Below the pieces are notes generated by a model. That model saw only the letters and a program-made list of their open reading frames with translations. It searched no databases and was not told the origin of the DNA. A program made the position numbers and the translations under genes. This document shows positions 7,559 to 18,300 of a stretch of DNA of 64,000 bases, piece after piece (position 1 is the stretch's first letter; each line of letters opens with the position of its first letter). The DNA comes from Microthrixaceae bacterium (GTDB lineage: Bacteria; Actinomycetota; Acidimicrobiia; Acidimicrobiales; Microtrichaceae), in NCBI GenBank assembly GCA_020637215.1, contig JACJWI010000002.1, positions 1 to 64,000 on the forward strand, given 5' to 3'.

Positions 7559-8135
7559 ATGAGCGACGCCGACGAGGCTGTCATCGCACGTTGCCTTCGG
7601 CGCTCAATCGACGGCGCCTACTTCGCCGGTGACGAGTTCCACACTCTCCTCGGACTGCACCGCCACGAGATGGAGACCATCGTCGACGCTTGGCCCGACC
7701 CCCCGACCGAAGCGCCTGAGGGGTACGCCAACGGCCATGAGGCTCAGCACGTCGCGGTGAACAACGTGCTCAACAGTCTCCTCGGCTACCCGCATGGCAG
7801 ATCGCCCGCGACCCGGATCCGCCGTCCATCGACGAGTCCCTGCTCAAGTCCCTGCACTTCATGATGATCCGCCATGACCTGTCCAAGATCCTCGGGCAGT
7901 GGCGGCCGGGTGCCATCTGGGTGAAGCGGGAGGAGGACCACGAGCTCGTCTACGAGGCCCCCGATCGGGAGCTCGTTCCCCAGCTGATCGGCGAGCTCGC
8001 GTCGACGCTCGACACCATCTCCGACACCGACGACCACGCGGTGCTCCGAGCCGCGATGGCCCATCTCAACCTGGTGATGATCCACCCCTTCAGCGACGGC
8101 AACGGCCGCATGGCCCGATGCCTCCAGACGGTCGA
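7559..8135 (+). pseudogene. Frameshifted and truncated Fic-family gene
   Basis: The first frame (ATG 7559) encodes the N-terminal half of a different Fic subfamily, ending normally at NNVLNSLLGYPH. The frame then shifts by one base at about 7793, and the continuation (WQIARDPDPPSIDESLLKSLHF, then HPFSDGNGRMARCLQT) lies in the second frame. Similarity stops after CLQT at about 8135. The catalytic motif is legible but unlikely to be made as one protein. Confidence 0.75.
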
Positions 8136-8211
8136 GCGCCTGACGAGCGACCAGAGTTCACCCGGGCTCGAGCACGCCGAGCGTCTCGGCCAGTTCGGCG
8201 AGCACCTGCAG

Positions 8212-8302
8212 GTGCGACCACACGAGTTCGACGCCGTCGCGCAGCGACGAGTCCTCGACGCGGGGCTGCGCCAGGCCGAGTTCGAAGGGGCCGGAACGAC
8301 GC
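8212..8302 (+). pseudogene. Short integrase-derived fragment
   Basis: LDAGLRQAEFEG followed by TTR matches HAIEAGLRQAELEG ... TTL of the integrase at 508-1659, and the DNA is visibly similar to 716-760. It is fused in frame to the broken Fic gene, so recombination between integrase copies probably truncated Fic. Confidence 0.55.
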
Positions 8303-8363
8303 GGCCAGCAGCCCACCGCCGGGTGGCGGCATCCTTGGTGTCCCACGCACCAGGAGGGTGACC

Positions 8364-9281
8364 GTGTCGGTCCCGCCATCAGGGCAGCAGTTCGAGATCC
8401 GCCACGGCGACCAGCGCGCCACGATCGTCGAGGTCGGCGGCGGCATCAGGGAGTACCGCGTCGGAGCCCGACACGTCCTCGACCCCTACCCGCTGGACGA
8501 GATGTGCACGGGCGCGCACGGCACACCGCTGATCCCGTGGCCCAATCGCCTCGCCGACGGCCGCTATCGCTTCGACGGCCGGGACCACCAGACCGCTCTC
8601 ACCGAACCTGCGAAGCACAACGCGATCCACGGCTTCCTGCGCTGGCGATCCTGGGAGGGGATCGATCGCGACGAGCACCGCGTGGTGATGGCCACGACGC
8701 TGCACCCGATGCCCGGCTACCCGTTCACCCTCCACGTCGAGGTCGCCTACGAGCTCACGTCGGACGGGCTGGCGGTGACCACGACAGCCGAGAACCGGGG
8801 CGACTGGCCATGCCCGTACGGCTGCGGATCGCATCCGTACCTGTCCCCGGGCGACGGTCTCATCGACGGCTGCACGTTGCAGCTCGACGCCGCGACACGC
8901 ATCACGACCGACGCGGTCCGCCAACTCCCCACCGGTACCGAACCGGTGGAGGGCACGGCGTTCGACTTCCGCTCACCCCGGGCGATCGGCGACCTCCAGG
9001 TGGACTTCGCGTTCACCGACCTCACCCGAGACGACGATGGCCGCGCGTGGACCCGGTTGACCGGCACCGACGGCGCCGAAGCCGCGCTGTGGGTCGACCG
9101 TCACCACCCGTACATCGAGATCTACACGGGCGACACGCTCCCACCCGACAAGTGTCGCCGGGGACTCGGCACCGAGCCGATGACGTGTCCTCCCAACGCG
9201 TTCGCGACCGGCGAGGACGTGATCCGCCTCGAACCCGGAGCATCGTCGACCACCTCGTGGGGCGTGCGTCTCAACACCTGA
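8364..9281 (+). CDS. Aldose 1-epimerase family protein
   Basis: 305 residues of the galactose-mutarotase fold, interconverting sugar anomers. Family landmarks are GTPLIPWPNRLADGRY (about 55), NAIHGFLR with the substrate-binding His (about 85), GCGSHPYL with the second His (about 155), and the C-terminal acidic base region (GLGTEPMTCPPNAF, about 270). GTG 8364 is preferred over GTG 8358 because AGGAGG (8352-8357) ends 6 nt before it and directly abuts the other. It is first in a co-directional sugar group that continues to 12695. Confidence 0.88.
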   Translation: MSVPPSGQQFEIRHGDQRATIVEVGGGIREYRVGARHVLDPYPLDEMCTGAHGTPLIPWPNRLADGRYRFDGRDHQTALTEPAKHNAIHGFLRWRSWEGIDRDEHRVVMATTLHPMPGYPFTLHVEVAYELTSDGLAVTTTAENRGDWPCPYGCGSHPYLSPGDGLIDGCTLQLDAATRITTDAVRQLPTGTEPVEGTAFDFRSPRAIGDLQVDFAFTDLTRDDDGRAWTRLTGTDGAEAALWVDRHHPYIEIYTGDTLPPDKCRRGLGTEPMTCPPNAFATGEDVIRLEPGASSTTSWGVRLNT

Positions 9282-9373
9282 CCGCAGATCTGACCCCGGA
9301 CCATCGGTCAGGCTGCAGGTCGGAGCTGGTCGAAGACACCGCGAGGCTCTCCGCTGCCGGCCGGAGGAGCAGC

Positions 9374-10642
9374 GTGGATCACGCAATGGTGGAAGCGAAC
9401 AGGCCCGCCGTTAGCCTGACCGCACCGATCAACAGGCCGACCGGCCTTCCGGCCCACCCCCCACAGATGACCGCAACCCTCCGCGCGACCCAACCGACAG
9501 TCCGCATCCTCGGAACTCACGGCGTCCCCGCCAACTACGGCGGGTTCGAGACCGCGGCCGAGAACGTCGCCCTGTTCCTCCGCGACCAGGGGTGGCGGGT
9601 CGTCGTCTACTGCCAGGACGAAGGTCGGGGGCGGATCCGCACCGACGTCTGGAACGGAATCGAGCGGGTCATCGTTCCCGTCCCCCTCGACGGGTGGCTG
9701 GGCACGTCGCTGTTCGACCTGCGGTCCATCCTCCACGCCGTCCGTCACCGGGACCTCTGCCTGACCTTCGGCTACAACACCGCGATCTTCAACACGCTCC
9801 AGCGGCTGTTGCGCATCCCCAACGTCATCAACATGGACGGCATCGAGTGGTCCCGGGCCCGCTGGGGTCGTGCCCGGCAGTCCATCCTCTGGACCAACGA
9901 GCGGATCGCGTGCGTGGTCGGCGACGCCCTCATCGCAGATCATCCCGAGATCGCCGTCCACCTCGCGACCAGGGCGCCCGAGCGGAAGATCACCACGATC
10001 GCCTACGGAGCGCACCCGGTCACCGAGGCGAGCACCGCGCCGGTCACCGCGCTCGGCCTGGAGCCGGGCGCCTATCTCACGCTGATCTGTCGGCCGATCC
10101 CGGAGAACACGATCCTCGAGCTCGTCCGCGCCTTCTCCCGACGGGAGCGCGGGGTGCGCCTGGTGGTGCTCGGCACCTACCGACCGGACGAGGACGAGTA
10201 CCACCGGGCGGTCATGGACGCGGCGTCCGACGAGGTCGACTTCGTCGGCGCCATCTACGACCCCGACTCGGTGACGGCACTGCGGTTCCACGGCATCGGC
10301 TACCTGCACGGCCACACCGTCGGCGGGACCAACCCTTCGCTGGTCGAGGCGATGGCGGCCGGCAACGCGATCGTCGCACACGACAACGACTACAACCGCT
10401 GGGTCGCCGCCGACGGCGCCCTCTACTTCCGAACCGAGGACGACGCGGACGCCGCTATCACCTCCCTCCTCGAGGATCGAGCCCTCCGCGACCGCCTGAG
10501 CGCCGCGGCACGGGACCGGCACCTCGCCGAGTTCACCTGGACCCACGTCGCAGGCCAGTACGAAGACCTGCTCGTCCGGGTCGGAGGAGTGCGCAAGCCC
10601 GTGAACGACTCCGCGACATGCACGACTGGAGGTCACCGATGA
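9374..10642 (+). CDS. DUF1972-type glycosyltransferase
   Basis: 422 residues. The N-terminal Rossmann domain carries VRILGTHGVPANYGGFET, the DUF1972 signature of rhamnosyl/fucosyl-type transferases of polysaccharide assembly. The C-terminal GT-B domain has GGTNPSLVEAMAAGNAIVAHD, the donor-binding E(x7)E-like region, and a terminal helix. Start is uncertain: GTG 9374 has AGGAG 4 nt upstream, while ATG 9467 is nearer the conserved domain. Its stop overlaps the next ATG (ATGA). Confidence 0.88.
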   Translation: MDHAMVEANRPAVSLTAPINRPTGLPAHPPQMTATLRATQPTVRILGTHGVPANYGGFETAAENVALFLRDQGWRVVVYCQDEGRGRIRTDVWNGIERVIVPVPLDGWLGTSLFDLRSILHAVRHRDLCLTFGYNTAIFNTLQRLLRIPNVINMDGIEWSRARWGRARQSILWTNERIACVVGDALIADHPEIAVHLATRAPERKITTIAYGAHPVTEASTAPVTALGLEPGAYLTLICRPIPENTILELVRAFSRRERGVRLVVLGTYRPDEDEYHRAVMDAASDEVDFVGAIYDPDSVTALRFHGIGYLHGHTVGGTNPSLVEAMAAGNAIVAHDNDYNRWVAADGALYFRTEDDADAAITSLLEDRALRDRLSAAARDRHLAEFTWTHVAGQYEDLLVRVGGVRKPVNDSATCTTGGHR

Positions 10643-11823
10643 TCAGGATCGCCGTGGTGGGCCTGGGCAAGATGGGGCTGTCGCACCTCGCGATGCTCCG
10701 CGCCCACCCCGAGGTCGAGTTGGCCGCCGTGGTCGACTCGACCCCCTACATGGTCGACGTGCTGTCGAAGTACAGCGGGCTCCGCACGTTCACCGACATG
10801 AGTCGCGCCCTCCAGGAGGTGGAGCTCGACGCGGTCGTCATCGCGACGCCGACCCGGCTCCACGTGCAGATGGTTCGCGAGGCGTTGGAGAACGGCCTGC
10901 ACGTCTTCTGCGAGAAGCCGCTGTGCCTGACCCCGGAGGACTCGGAGTCGCTCGCCGAGCTCGCCGCGTCGCGGGGTCTCGTCACGCAGGTCGGCTACCA
11001 CAACCGCTTCGTCGGAGCCTTCCGCGAGGTGCGGAACCTGCTCGACATGGGCGCCATCGGCCGGGTCACCCACGCCCTGGCCGAGGCGTACGGCCCGGTC
11101 GTGCTGAAGCCCAAGGGCGGCACCTGGCGCAGCCAGCGCTCCGAAGGCGGCGGCTGCCTGTACGACTACGCCGCCCATCCGGTCGACCTGCTGTCGTGGT
11201 ACCTGGGTGCGCCCAGCTCGGTCGGCGGAACCGTGCTCGGCCAGGTCTTCTCGGCCGAGACCGAGGACGAGGTGTACAGCACCCTGCACTACCCCGACGG
11301 ATCCTCGGCGCAGCTGTCGGTCGACTGGTCCGACGAGTCGTACCGCAAGATGACCACCCGCGTGACGTTGTGGGGCACCGAGGGACGGATCTTCGCCGAC
11401 CGCCAGGAGTGCCAGGTGTACCTGCGCGACACCGCCACCTGCCCTCCCGGCTACGAGCACGGCTGGAACGTCCGCTACACCACCGAGTTGACCGACGAGG
11501 TCTGGTTCTACCTCCGGGGTGAGGAGTACAGCGCCCAGCTCGACTACTTCGTCCACCGCGTGGCCAAGGAGCAGCCCGACGGCCTGAACGACTTCGCGAG
11601 CGCGGCGGTCACCGACCGTGTCCTCGACACGATGACCCGGGACGCGGCAAGCAGCCGCGTCACCACCACCTCGGGGTCGGGACCGGCTCCCGCTCCGACG
11701 TCGTCTCGGACCTCGACCGGCCAGCTCACGGCCGAGCTGCTGCGGCGGGCTCTCGAGGGCGTCCGCCGACTCGCCACCCGTGCAAAGGACGCGCTCGTCA
11801 GCGCCAGGAGGTCGCGCAAGTGA
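10639..11823 (+). CDS. Gfo/Idh/MocA-family NAD(P)-dependent sugar dehydrogenase
   Basis: 394 residues. N-terminal Rossmann fold with IAVVGLGKMGLSH (GxGxxG). Then VVIATPTRLH, the family motif CEKPLCL with the catalytic-region Lys (about 95), and YDYAAHPVDLLSWYLG, where the His is the usual acid/base. It oxidises or epimerises a sugar, probably nucleotide-linked. The C-terminal 50 residues are Ser/Thr/Pro-rich then basic, an unusual extension. It overlaps the glycosyltransferase by 4 nt and shares TGATG with the next gene, so the three are translationally coupled. Confidence 0.9.
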   Translation: MIRIAVVGLGKMGLSHLAMLRAHPEVELAAVVDSTPYMVDVLSKYSGLRTFTDMSRALQEVELDAVVIATPTRLHVQMVREALENGLHVFCEKPLCLTPEDSESLAELAASRGLVTQVGYHNRFVGAFREVRNLLDMGAIGRVTHALAEAYGPVVLKPKGGTWRSQRSEGGGCLYDYAAHPVDLLSWYLGAPSSVGGTVLGQVFSAETEDEVYSTLHYPDGSSAQLSVDWSDESYRKMTTRVTLWGTEGRIFADRQECQVYLRDTATCPPGYEHGWNVRYTTELTDEVWFYLRGEEYSAQLDYFVHRVAKEQPDGLNDFASAAVTDRVLDTMTRDAASSRVTTTSGSGPAPAPTSSRTSTGQLTAELLRRALEGVRRLATRAKDALVSARRSRK

Positions 11824-12695
11824 TGGACAAGCTGCTGTTCGGAGACAACCAGTTCTTCGGCGTGAACCACATGTCCGAGGAGAAGGCGCGTGCGCAGGCG
11901 ATGCGCTTCCAGGACATCGACGCGGTGATGGCCGTCCTCGACGCCGCGTACGACGAGGGCATCCACACCTTCATGTGCACCACCCACGACCGGATCGCCG
12001 AGGTGTGCGACCGCGTCCGGGCCCAGCCCGATCGCTACAGCGAGTTCACCTTCTTCCCGTGCATGCCGTACGCCCACAAGTACGCGAACGCCGTCACCGA
12101 GTCCGGGATGCTCGGCGCCGTACGTCGGTTCCTCCCCGAGGAGGGGTTCATCAACGCCGCGATCCGGGGCGGACGCTCGATGGCCACCAAGGACATCGAG
12201 GGCATGGCCACCCTGCTCATCGACGCCGAGATGGCGATGTTCCGGGGACTGCGGACCCCGGTCATCTGGATGCAGAACATCGTCGTCGACCTGCTCCTGG
12301 GCCTGGGCGTCGACGAGGCGTTCCGGATCTTCGCCGACCACGTGCGTGACCGCTACGACGCGGAGCCGGGCTTCATCACCATGAACCTGCCGGCTCTGTT
12401 GGACGTGCTCGAACGTCAGGGGATCGACAACCCGATCGTGTGCGCCAACATCAACAAGATCGGGTTCCGGATGTCGGGCGGAATGGACGCCTACAAGGAC
12501 GCCCTGCAGAACCGACGCTGCCGGGTGGTGGCCATGTCGGTGTTCGCCTCGGGCGCCATCCCCCCGCGGGAGGCGCTCGAGTGGATCTACGAGCAGCCCA
12601 ACATCCACTCGGTGGTGTTCGGGGCGTCGTCGCGGGCGAACATCCGCAACACACGCGAGCTGGTCGACGAGTTCACCCGCGCCGGTCAGGGCTAG
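11823..12695 (+). CDS. Aldo/keto-reductase-like TIM-barrel protein of polysaccharide loci
   Basis: 290 residues. LLFGDNQFFGVNH at the N-terminus and the C-terminal WIYEQPNIHSVVFGASSRANI resemble the first strand and nucleotide-binding end of aldo/keto reductases, but I cannot see a clear Tyr-Lys-His-Asp tetrad. It could be an isomerase or a non-redox barrel. Translational coupling to the dehydrogenase suggests both act on one sugar substrate. Its stop overlaps the stop of the convergent GT4 gene. Confidence 0.7.
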   Translation: MDKLLFGDNQFFGVNHMSEEKARAQAMRFQDIDAVMAVLDAAYDEGIHTFMCTTHDRIAEVCDRVRAQPDRYSEFTFFPCMPYAHKYANAVTESGMLGAVRRFLPEEGFINAAIRGGRSMATKDIEGMATLLIDAEMAMFRGLRTPVIWMQNIVVDLLLGLGVDEAFRIFADHVRDRYDAEPGFITMNLPALLDVLERQGIDNPIVCANINKIGFRMSGGMDAYKDALQNRRCRVVAMSVFASGAIPPREALEWIYEQPNIHSVVFGASSRANIRNTRELVDEFTRAGQG

Positions 12696-13879
12696 GCGGA
12701 CCGTCCCTCGCTGCCGCCCGCCGGCAGTTTCATGACCGCGGCGAGCAGGTCGGCGACCTCCCGCCGGTAGCGGGTGAGCGAGAATCGCTCTTCGGCGGTC
12801 CGTCGTGCCGTCTCGGCGATTCGCGCGGCAAGGTCCCCGTCGTCGAGGAGGCGAGCGATCGCGTCCGCAGTGGCCTGCGCGTCGCCCGGCGTCACGAGCA
12901 GACCCGTCTCCCCGTCGATCACTGTCTCGAGGTGACCCATCGCCGCGGCGGCGACCACCGGACGCTGCGCTAGCTGCGCCTCGACCACGGCGTTGCCGAA
13001 CGGCTCCCGCAGCGACGGAGCGACCGACACCTCGGCACGCTCGATCGCCGGCCAGATCGGAGAGATGTAGCCGGAGAAGTCGACCGCACCGTCCAGGTCG
13101 GACTCCGCGGCACGACGGCGCAGCTGCTCCTCGAACCACTCGTAGCCGGGGAACGTGCTCCCGCACACGTCGAGGGTGACGTCACGACCGCTCCGGCGGA
13201 GCAGCGCGACGGCTTCGAGCGCGACGTCGGTCCCCTTCCGCGGGGAGAGCCGGCCCAGCACCACGAGGCGTCGCGGGCCCGGACCGGCCACGGCCGGACG
13301 GGGCGGCTCGGTCGGTTCCCGGACGCCGTTGAAGATCATCGTCGCCCGACGACGGAGCCTCGGCACCGTCGCGCACACCGTCTCCATCGACGGTCGACTG
13401 ATGACGATCAGGCGGTGGGCCAGCAGCAACGGCCCGTAGAGCACCAGTCGGACCGGGAGCGGGTCCTCGGCCTCGGCCTCGTGCACGTGGCACACGACGG
13501 GGATGCGACAGAGACGGGCGGCGACGAACCACCACGGGATGGTGATCGTGTTCGTGTACACCAACGTCGGCCGCAGGGTCCGCAGGACCCGCAGGAGGTT
13601 TCGCAGGGAGCTGAACGACTCCCGCACGAGTCTCCACAGTCCCGACGGCGACGCGTACTCCCGACGCACGACGGCGCAGTCGACGCGGAGGACCTCGGCC
13701 CCTCGTTCCTCGATCAGCGCCACCAGCGGACCGTCGTCGGGGGTGACGACCACCACCTTCCAACCCCGTTCGACCATCGCGGTGATGCTCTCGAGCATCT
13801 GGAGGTCCGAGCCGTAGATGTCCGACGACGGGTTGGCCACCAGGACGGTGACGCTGCGGCCGGGACGGACGGCGGTCAC
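12692..13879 (-). CDS. GT4-family glycosyltransferase
   Basis: 395 residues with GT-B architecture. N-domain: VTVLVANPSSDIYGSDLQMLESI (acceptor side) and HVHEAEAEDPLP. C-domain: VVLGRLSPRKGTDVALEA (donor-binding loop) and PSLREPFGNAVVEAQLAQRPVVAA, the EPFG(x)nE motif of GT4 retaining transferases. It probably adds sugars to a surface glycan with the facing cluster. GTG 13879 is supported by GAGG a few nt upstream. A 43-codon frame (14007-13876) ends over this start in a GTGA overlap, a possible leader peptide. Confidence 0.88.
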   Translation of the reverse strand: MTAVRPGRSVTVLVANPSSDIYGSDLQMLESITAMVERGWKVVVVTPDDGPLVALIEERGAEVLRVDCAVVRREYASPSGLWRLVRESFSSLRNLLRVLRTLRPTLVYTNTITIPWWFVAARLCRIPVVCHVHEAEAEDPLPVRLVLYGPLLLAHRLIVISRPSMETVCATVPRLRRRATMIFNGVREPTEPPRPAVAGPGPRRLVVLGRLSPRKGTDVALEAVALLRRSGRDVTLDVCGSTFPGYEWFEEQLRRRAAESDLDGAVDFSGYISPIWPAIERAEVSVAPSLREPFGNAVVEAQLAQRPVVAAAAMGHLETVIDGETGLLVTPGDAQATADAIARLLDDGDLAARIAETARRTAEERFSLTRYRREVADLLAAVMKLPAGGSEGRSA

Positions 13880-14053
13880 CTCGGCACCTCGGCCCCCGCT
13901 GCAGCCACTCCGCCCCGTGGTTCGACCGTGACCGGATCGGCCGCGACACGACACGCCGGGAGCCGGAGCATCGATGCCATCACAGGGTCCAGGGTCGGGT
14001 CGGTCATGCGGACGGGCCAGGCTACACGGGGCGTTCCGTGCGGTGGCGCCCCC

Positions 14054-15349
14054 TCAGGCGGGAACGTGGTCGCTGCTTCCGCCGACCCGCCCGAACCCCG
14101 GGCGGTCGTCCGCGGGCGATCCGGCGGGCCCGCCACCAGCCCACGGTCGGAGCGCCCCACGCACGGCACCGAAGCGGACCCGCTCCTGCTCCAGGCGGAC
14201 CGACGGTCCGAACCGGTCCTCGACCAGGTCCCGGTAGAGATCCGACTCCTCGGAGCTGAGGTGCTCGAGCGGGACCGACGTCGGAGCGTCCTCGCTGACC
14301 ACTCGGTCGAGGTGCGCGCTGAGCGTCGACTCGTCCATCAGCAGCGACCGCACGCCGGGAACCCGCGCCCGGAGCTGGTCGAGGATGCGGAACCCGTGGG
14401 TGTCGATGTCGCCCCAGTAGACGAGCTCGCGATCAGCGAGCCACGGCACCGCATCCAGCGTCGACGCCTTGAACCCCTCGCCGAAGACGACGATGGCGTC
14501 GGGCACGTCCGGGAACGCCAGATAGGTGACCTGGTTCTCGACCACGAACACCGTGCGCACCGGGAGCGCCAGTCGGGCGAGCTCGTCGACCCGCACCGAG
14601 AGCTCGCTCAAGCCGGCCGGCAGCTCCTCGACGGGCGACAGGATCCGGAACCGCACGTAGCTCGGGACGGTCCGGAAGCCGAAGCGGGCGTCGAAGCGGG
14701 AGGCAGAGGTGTCTACCCGTTCCGGGGGCAGCACCTGCTGGAGCAGCCGGCCGAGCAGCCTGCGGTGCCGTTCCACGAACTTCGTGTCAACGCCGGGCAG
14801 GTCGAGCTGGCGCAGGTGGACCGTCGAGGTGTCGGTGCGGTCGATCCAGTCGACGACGTCGAGCATCGACAACCAGTCAGCCACGACCTCGAGGACGTCC
14901 ATCGGGTGCGCTGACACCCACGACACGAGCTCCGGTCGCCGCTCGGCGGTCAGGGCGAGCAGTCGGTCGAACGTCGCGATCTGACCGGGCCGACCCACGA
15001 GCATGGCGAGCTCCTCGATGGAGTCGACCACGACGAAGCCGGGTACATCGTTGTCACCCAGCGATCGGCTCCGCACCGTCCGGTCCTCGATCCGGCACCT
15101 CGGACCCGCCCGACCGCCGGCGGCCCAGGCCCGTACGCCGTCGATCCACGCAACGGACTCGCCCGGCCGTTCGAGCAGATCCGTGGCGGTCGGACCGACG
15201 AGGCGGACCCGCACCGGCTCCCACGGTGATGCGTCCGCACGGGCCCGGAGGTACGTGCCCCGATCCCATCGGTCGCGCAGCTTGGCGACCATGTCCTCGG
15301 GCCGGCTCCACCCGTCGGCCGACGACGACCGCGATGCCCGTGGGCTCAC
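14054..15349 (-). CDS. jetD: Wadjet nuclease subunit JetD (DUF3322/DUF2220)
   Basis: 431 residues. The N-terminal DUF3322 region (arm-like) is followed by a C-terminal Toprim-like domain: [13 protein letters not shown] with the catalytic Glu (about 272), [20 protein letters not shown] with the DxD (about 315), and LLMDESTL. The resemblance to topoisomerase VI A subunits fits the known role of JetD as the nuclease that cuts small circular DNA once the SMC motor has extruded it. GTG 15349 overlaps the jetC stop (GTGA). It is last gene of the operon. Confidence 0.92.
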   Translation of the reverse strand: MSPRASRSSSADGWSRPEDMVAKLRDRWDRGTYLRARADASPWEPVRVRLVGPTATDLLERPGESVAWIDGVRAWAAGGRAGPRCRIEDRTVRSRSLGDNDVPGFVVVDSIEELAMLVGRPGQIATFDRLLALTAERRPELVSWVSAHPMDVLEVVADWLSMLDVVDWIDRTDTSTVHLRQLDLPGVDTKFVERHRRLLGRLLQQVLPPERVDTSASRFDARFGFRTVPSYVRFRILSPVEELPAGLSELSVRVDELARLALPVRTVFVVENQVTYLAFPDVPDAIVVFGEGFKASTLDAVPWLADRELVYWGDIDTHGFRILDQLRARVPGVRSLLMDESTLSAHLDRVVSEDAPTSVPLEHLSSEESDLYRDLVEDRFGPSVRLEQERVRFGAVRGALRPWAGGGPAGSPADDRPGFGRVGGSSDHVPA

Positions 15350-18300
15350 CGTCCGAGCCCGTCCGGTGAGCCTGCGGCCGGCGCTCCACCGGCGGCGGGC
15401 TCAGCGAGTGGAGCGCGGTGCTCGCTGCGGCGGAGCTGCAGCTCCTCGACGGTGATGCGTTGCAGTCGCGAACGGTCGCCGTTGACGTTGTCGACGAAGC
15501 CGACGCACGCCACGTGCGGCTCGATCACGTGCAGCTTCTGCAACGGCGTGACGATCAGCAGCTGGAGTCCGAGCTCGGTGAACAGCTTCAGCGCGTAGCG
15601 GGTGGAGTCGTCGGAGCCACGCCCGAACGCCTCGTCGATGACGACGAATCGGAACGATCCGTCATCGCCGGCGGGTCCGGACCCGCCGTCGCCGAGGCCG
15701 AACTGGTACGCGAGGGACGCGGCAAGGATCGTGTAGGCGAGCTTCTCCTTCTGGCCGCCGGACTTGCCCGAGGAGTCGGAGTAGTTCTCGTGCTCGACGT
15801 CGCCCTCGCGCCACCGCTCCGACGCCGAGAACACGAACCACTGCCGTACGTCGGTGACCCGGCGGCGCCACGCCCTGTCCTGGTCGGTGGTGCCCTCGCG
15901 GCCGCGCAGACGGTCGATGAGCGCCTTGACCTGCAGGAACCGCTCCTCGGAGTACTGGTCGTCGTCGGTGCCGCGGGTCATTCCGCTGGTGCAGGCGCGC
16001 AGGTCTTCGCGGAACTGCCGGATCTCGGTGTTGGGCGTGGCGGCCGGCACCAGCCGGATGTAGCGGCCCGGGTTGTAGTCGATCGCCTCGAGCGACGCGT
16101 TGATCACCTCGACCCGCCGGCGGATCTCCTCCTCGTGGCGGTGGAGCTCGGCCGACAGCCCGGCGATCTCGTGGATGGCGTTCTCCTTGAGCTGACGACG
16201 GAAGTCGGCTTCGAAGCGGGGCAGGTCGTCGGTGGCGACCCGGTCGTGGATCGCCCGGTACTCCGCTGCGGATTCGATGCGGGCGTCGAGCTCCTCGACC
16301 TCGCGCGGATAGGCGTGACCGAACTCGCGCATCTGGGCTGCGGCGCGGTTGTCGAGCTTCGATCGTCGATCGTGCGCTGTGGCGGTCTGCTCGGCCAGCA
16401 GGCCAGCGGCGTCGTGACGGGCCGCGTCGATGGTGGCGAGGTCATTCGCGCGCTCTGCGATGTCGACCGGCAGCCACACCCCGACCGGTCCGGCCGCGGG
16501 CACGGGTTCGGGTTCGGCATCGAACAGCGATCCGGCGACGACGGCGCCGGTCGGCAGCGGCGGCGGAACCGTGATCGCGGCCGGGACCGCGACGTCCAGC
16601 GCGTCGAGACGTCGTCGTGCCCGATCGGAACGGTCGCGCTGCGCTCCGAGCCGGCCCTGCAAATCGGCCAGCTCCACACCGACGGCGTGACGTTCGCGTT
16701 CGACGGCCTCGAGCTGGTCGGTGAGCGCCCGCATGACGTCCGACGACTCGCGGATCCGCGTCGCCTCGGCTGCCAGCTCGTCGCGGCGGGCTGTCAGCGC
16801 GTCGGGGTCGAGGTCCTCCCACCGCTCCCTGGCCGCCAGCACCCGCACGTCGCCGAGTCGGTCGCTCAGCATCCTCCGACGCTCGGCGCATTCACCGATG
16901 CGCTCGGTGAGTCCGGCCCCGCGGGCGTGCAGCTCACGGGCGTGGTCGATCAACGCCGCGACCTTGAGCTCGTTGTCCCACCCGAGCACGTAGTTGCGTC
17001 GGTCGTCGACGCGGTACCGGTCGTCCTTCTCGTGGCGGTCCCGCGACTTCACCTGACCGTGACGGGTCACGGCCTTGGGCGACCGACGGAACGCCTCGAT
17101 CGTGTCGACGCACTCGTGATCGGCCCGGTGCCACAGCTCGTTGGTGAGCCAGTCGGCGAACTTGGACTCGGGCTTCACCTCGACCATGTCCAGCAGCAAC
17201 GGCGCCGTTCCGGAGCGACCGGTGTCGGCGCGGCGACCGAGCCGGTCGGGCACACGGTGGTAGACGAGCTTGGCGCCCAGGTGCTGCGCGTTGACCCAGG
17301 TCGCCACCGAGCCGTAGTGCTCCTCGGGGACGAGGAGCGACATGGCGAACGAGCGCAGGACACGTTCCGCGGTCCCTTCCCAGTCCGCGGCGCCGGGCCG
17401 GACCTGGAGCAGCTCGCCGACGAACGGCAGCAGCTCGGCCTCGACGCCGAGCGCCCGACAGAGCTCGGCGCGGATCTCGGTGGATCGTCGCGGCAGGTTT
17501 CCCTGCCGACCCCGGAGGCTGCGCAGCTCCTCGTTGATCTGCGTGGCTTCGGCGTCGAGCGCCCGACGTTCCTGTTCCAGATCCGATGCCTCGGCGTCGG
17601 ATCCGGCGGCGAGGGCATCGAGCTCGTCGCGTCGTTCGGCGAGGCCTGCCTGCATCGACGCGAACCCGTCGACATCGGTGACCGGGGTGAGGCCGACCTG
17701 TGCGACCAGCGCGTCGAAGGCCTCGCGGTCGTGTCGTCGGGTGGGCAGCGCCGCGTCGAGCTGCGCGGTCTCGGCGTCGATCGCCGCGAGGCGATCGCCG
17801 CCGGCTCCGGCGATCTGGATCGACAGCTCGGTGCGCTGCTGGTCGAGTCCGACAGCCGACTCGGTGCTGCGTTCGATCGCGGACGTCAACCGGTCGATCT
17901 CGACATCAGCGGCCGAGACCTCGGCGAGCAGCAGGGATCGCAGCCGTTCGTCGAACCACGTCGGGAGGGCCCGGTCGATCGCGGTCAGGTCCGCGAGCTG
18001 GGCCATGACGACGGCGTGCGCGTCGAGGGTCTCGGCCAGGGGCTCCAACAGGCGCAACTGGTCACGGGCGCGCAGCACGGCGTCATGCGCTGCAGTCAGG
18101 TTCTCGAAGTGCTCGATGAGGTCCTCGACGCGCCGGTCGACGTCGAAGGGCTCCAGCATGTGGGATCGGACGAAGCCGTTGAGGTCGTCGACGGCCTTCA
18201 TGGACACGGTCTGGTGGAACAGGTCGAGCGCCTGGTCCGACGGGATCCCCAACCGTCGTCGCAACGCCTTGGCGAAGGGCGGGAACGACTCCTCGACCTG

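Noticed and set aside
13876..14007. 43-codon frame ending over the GT4 start on the minus strand
   Set aside because: GTGA overlap is suggestive of a leader, but it has no SD and no recognisable sequence; noted with the GT4 gene only.
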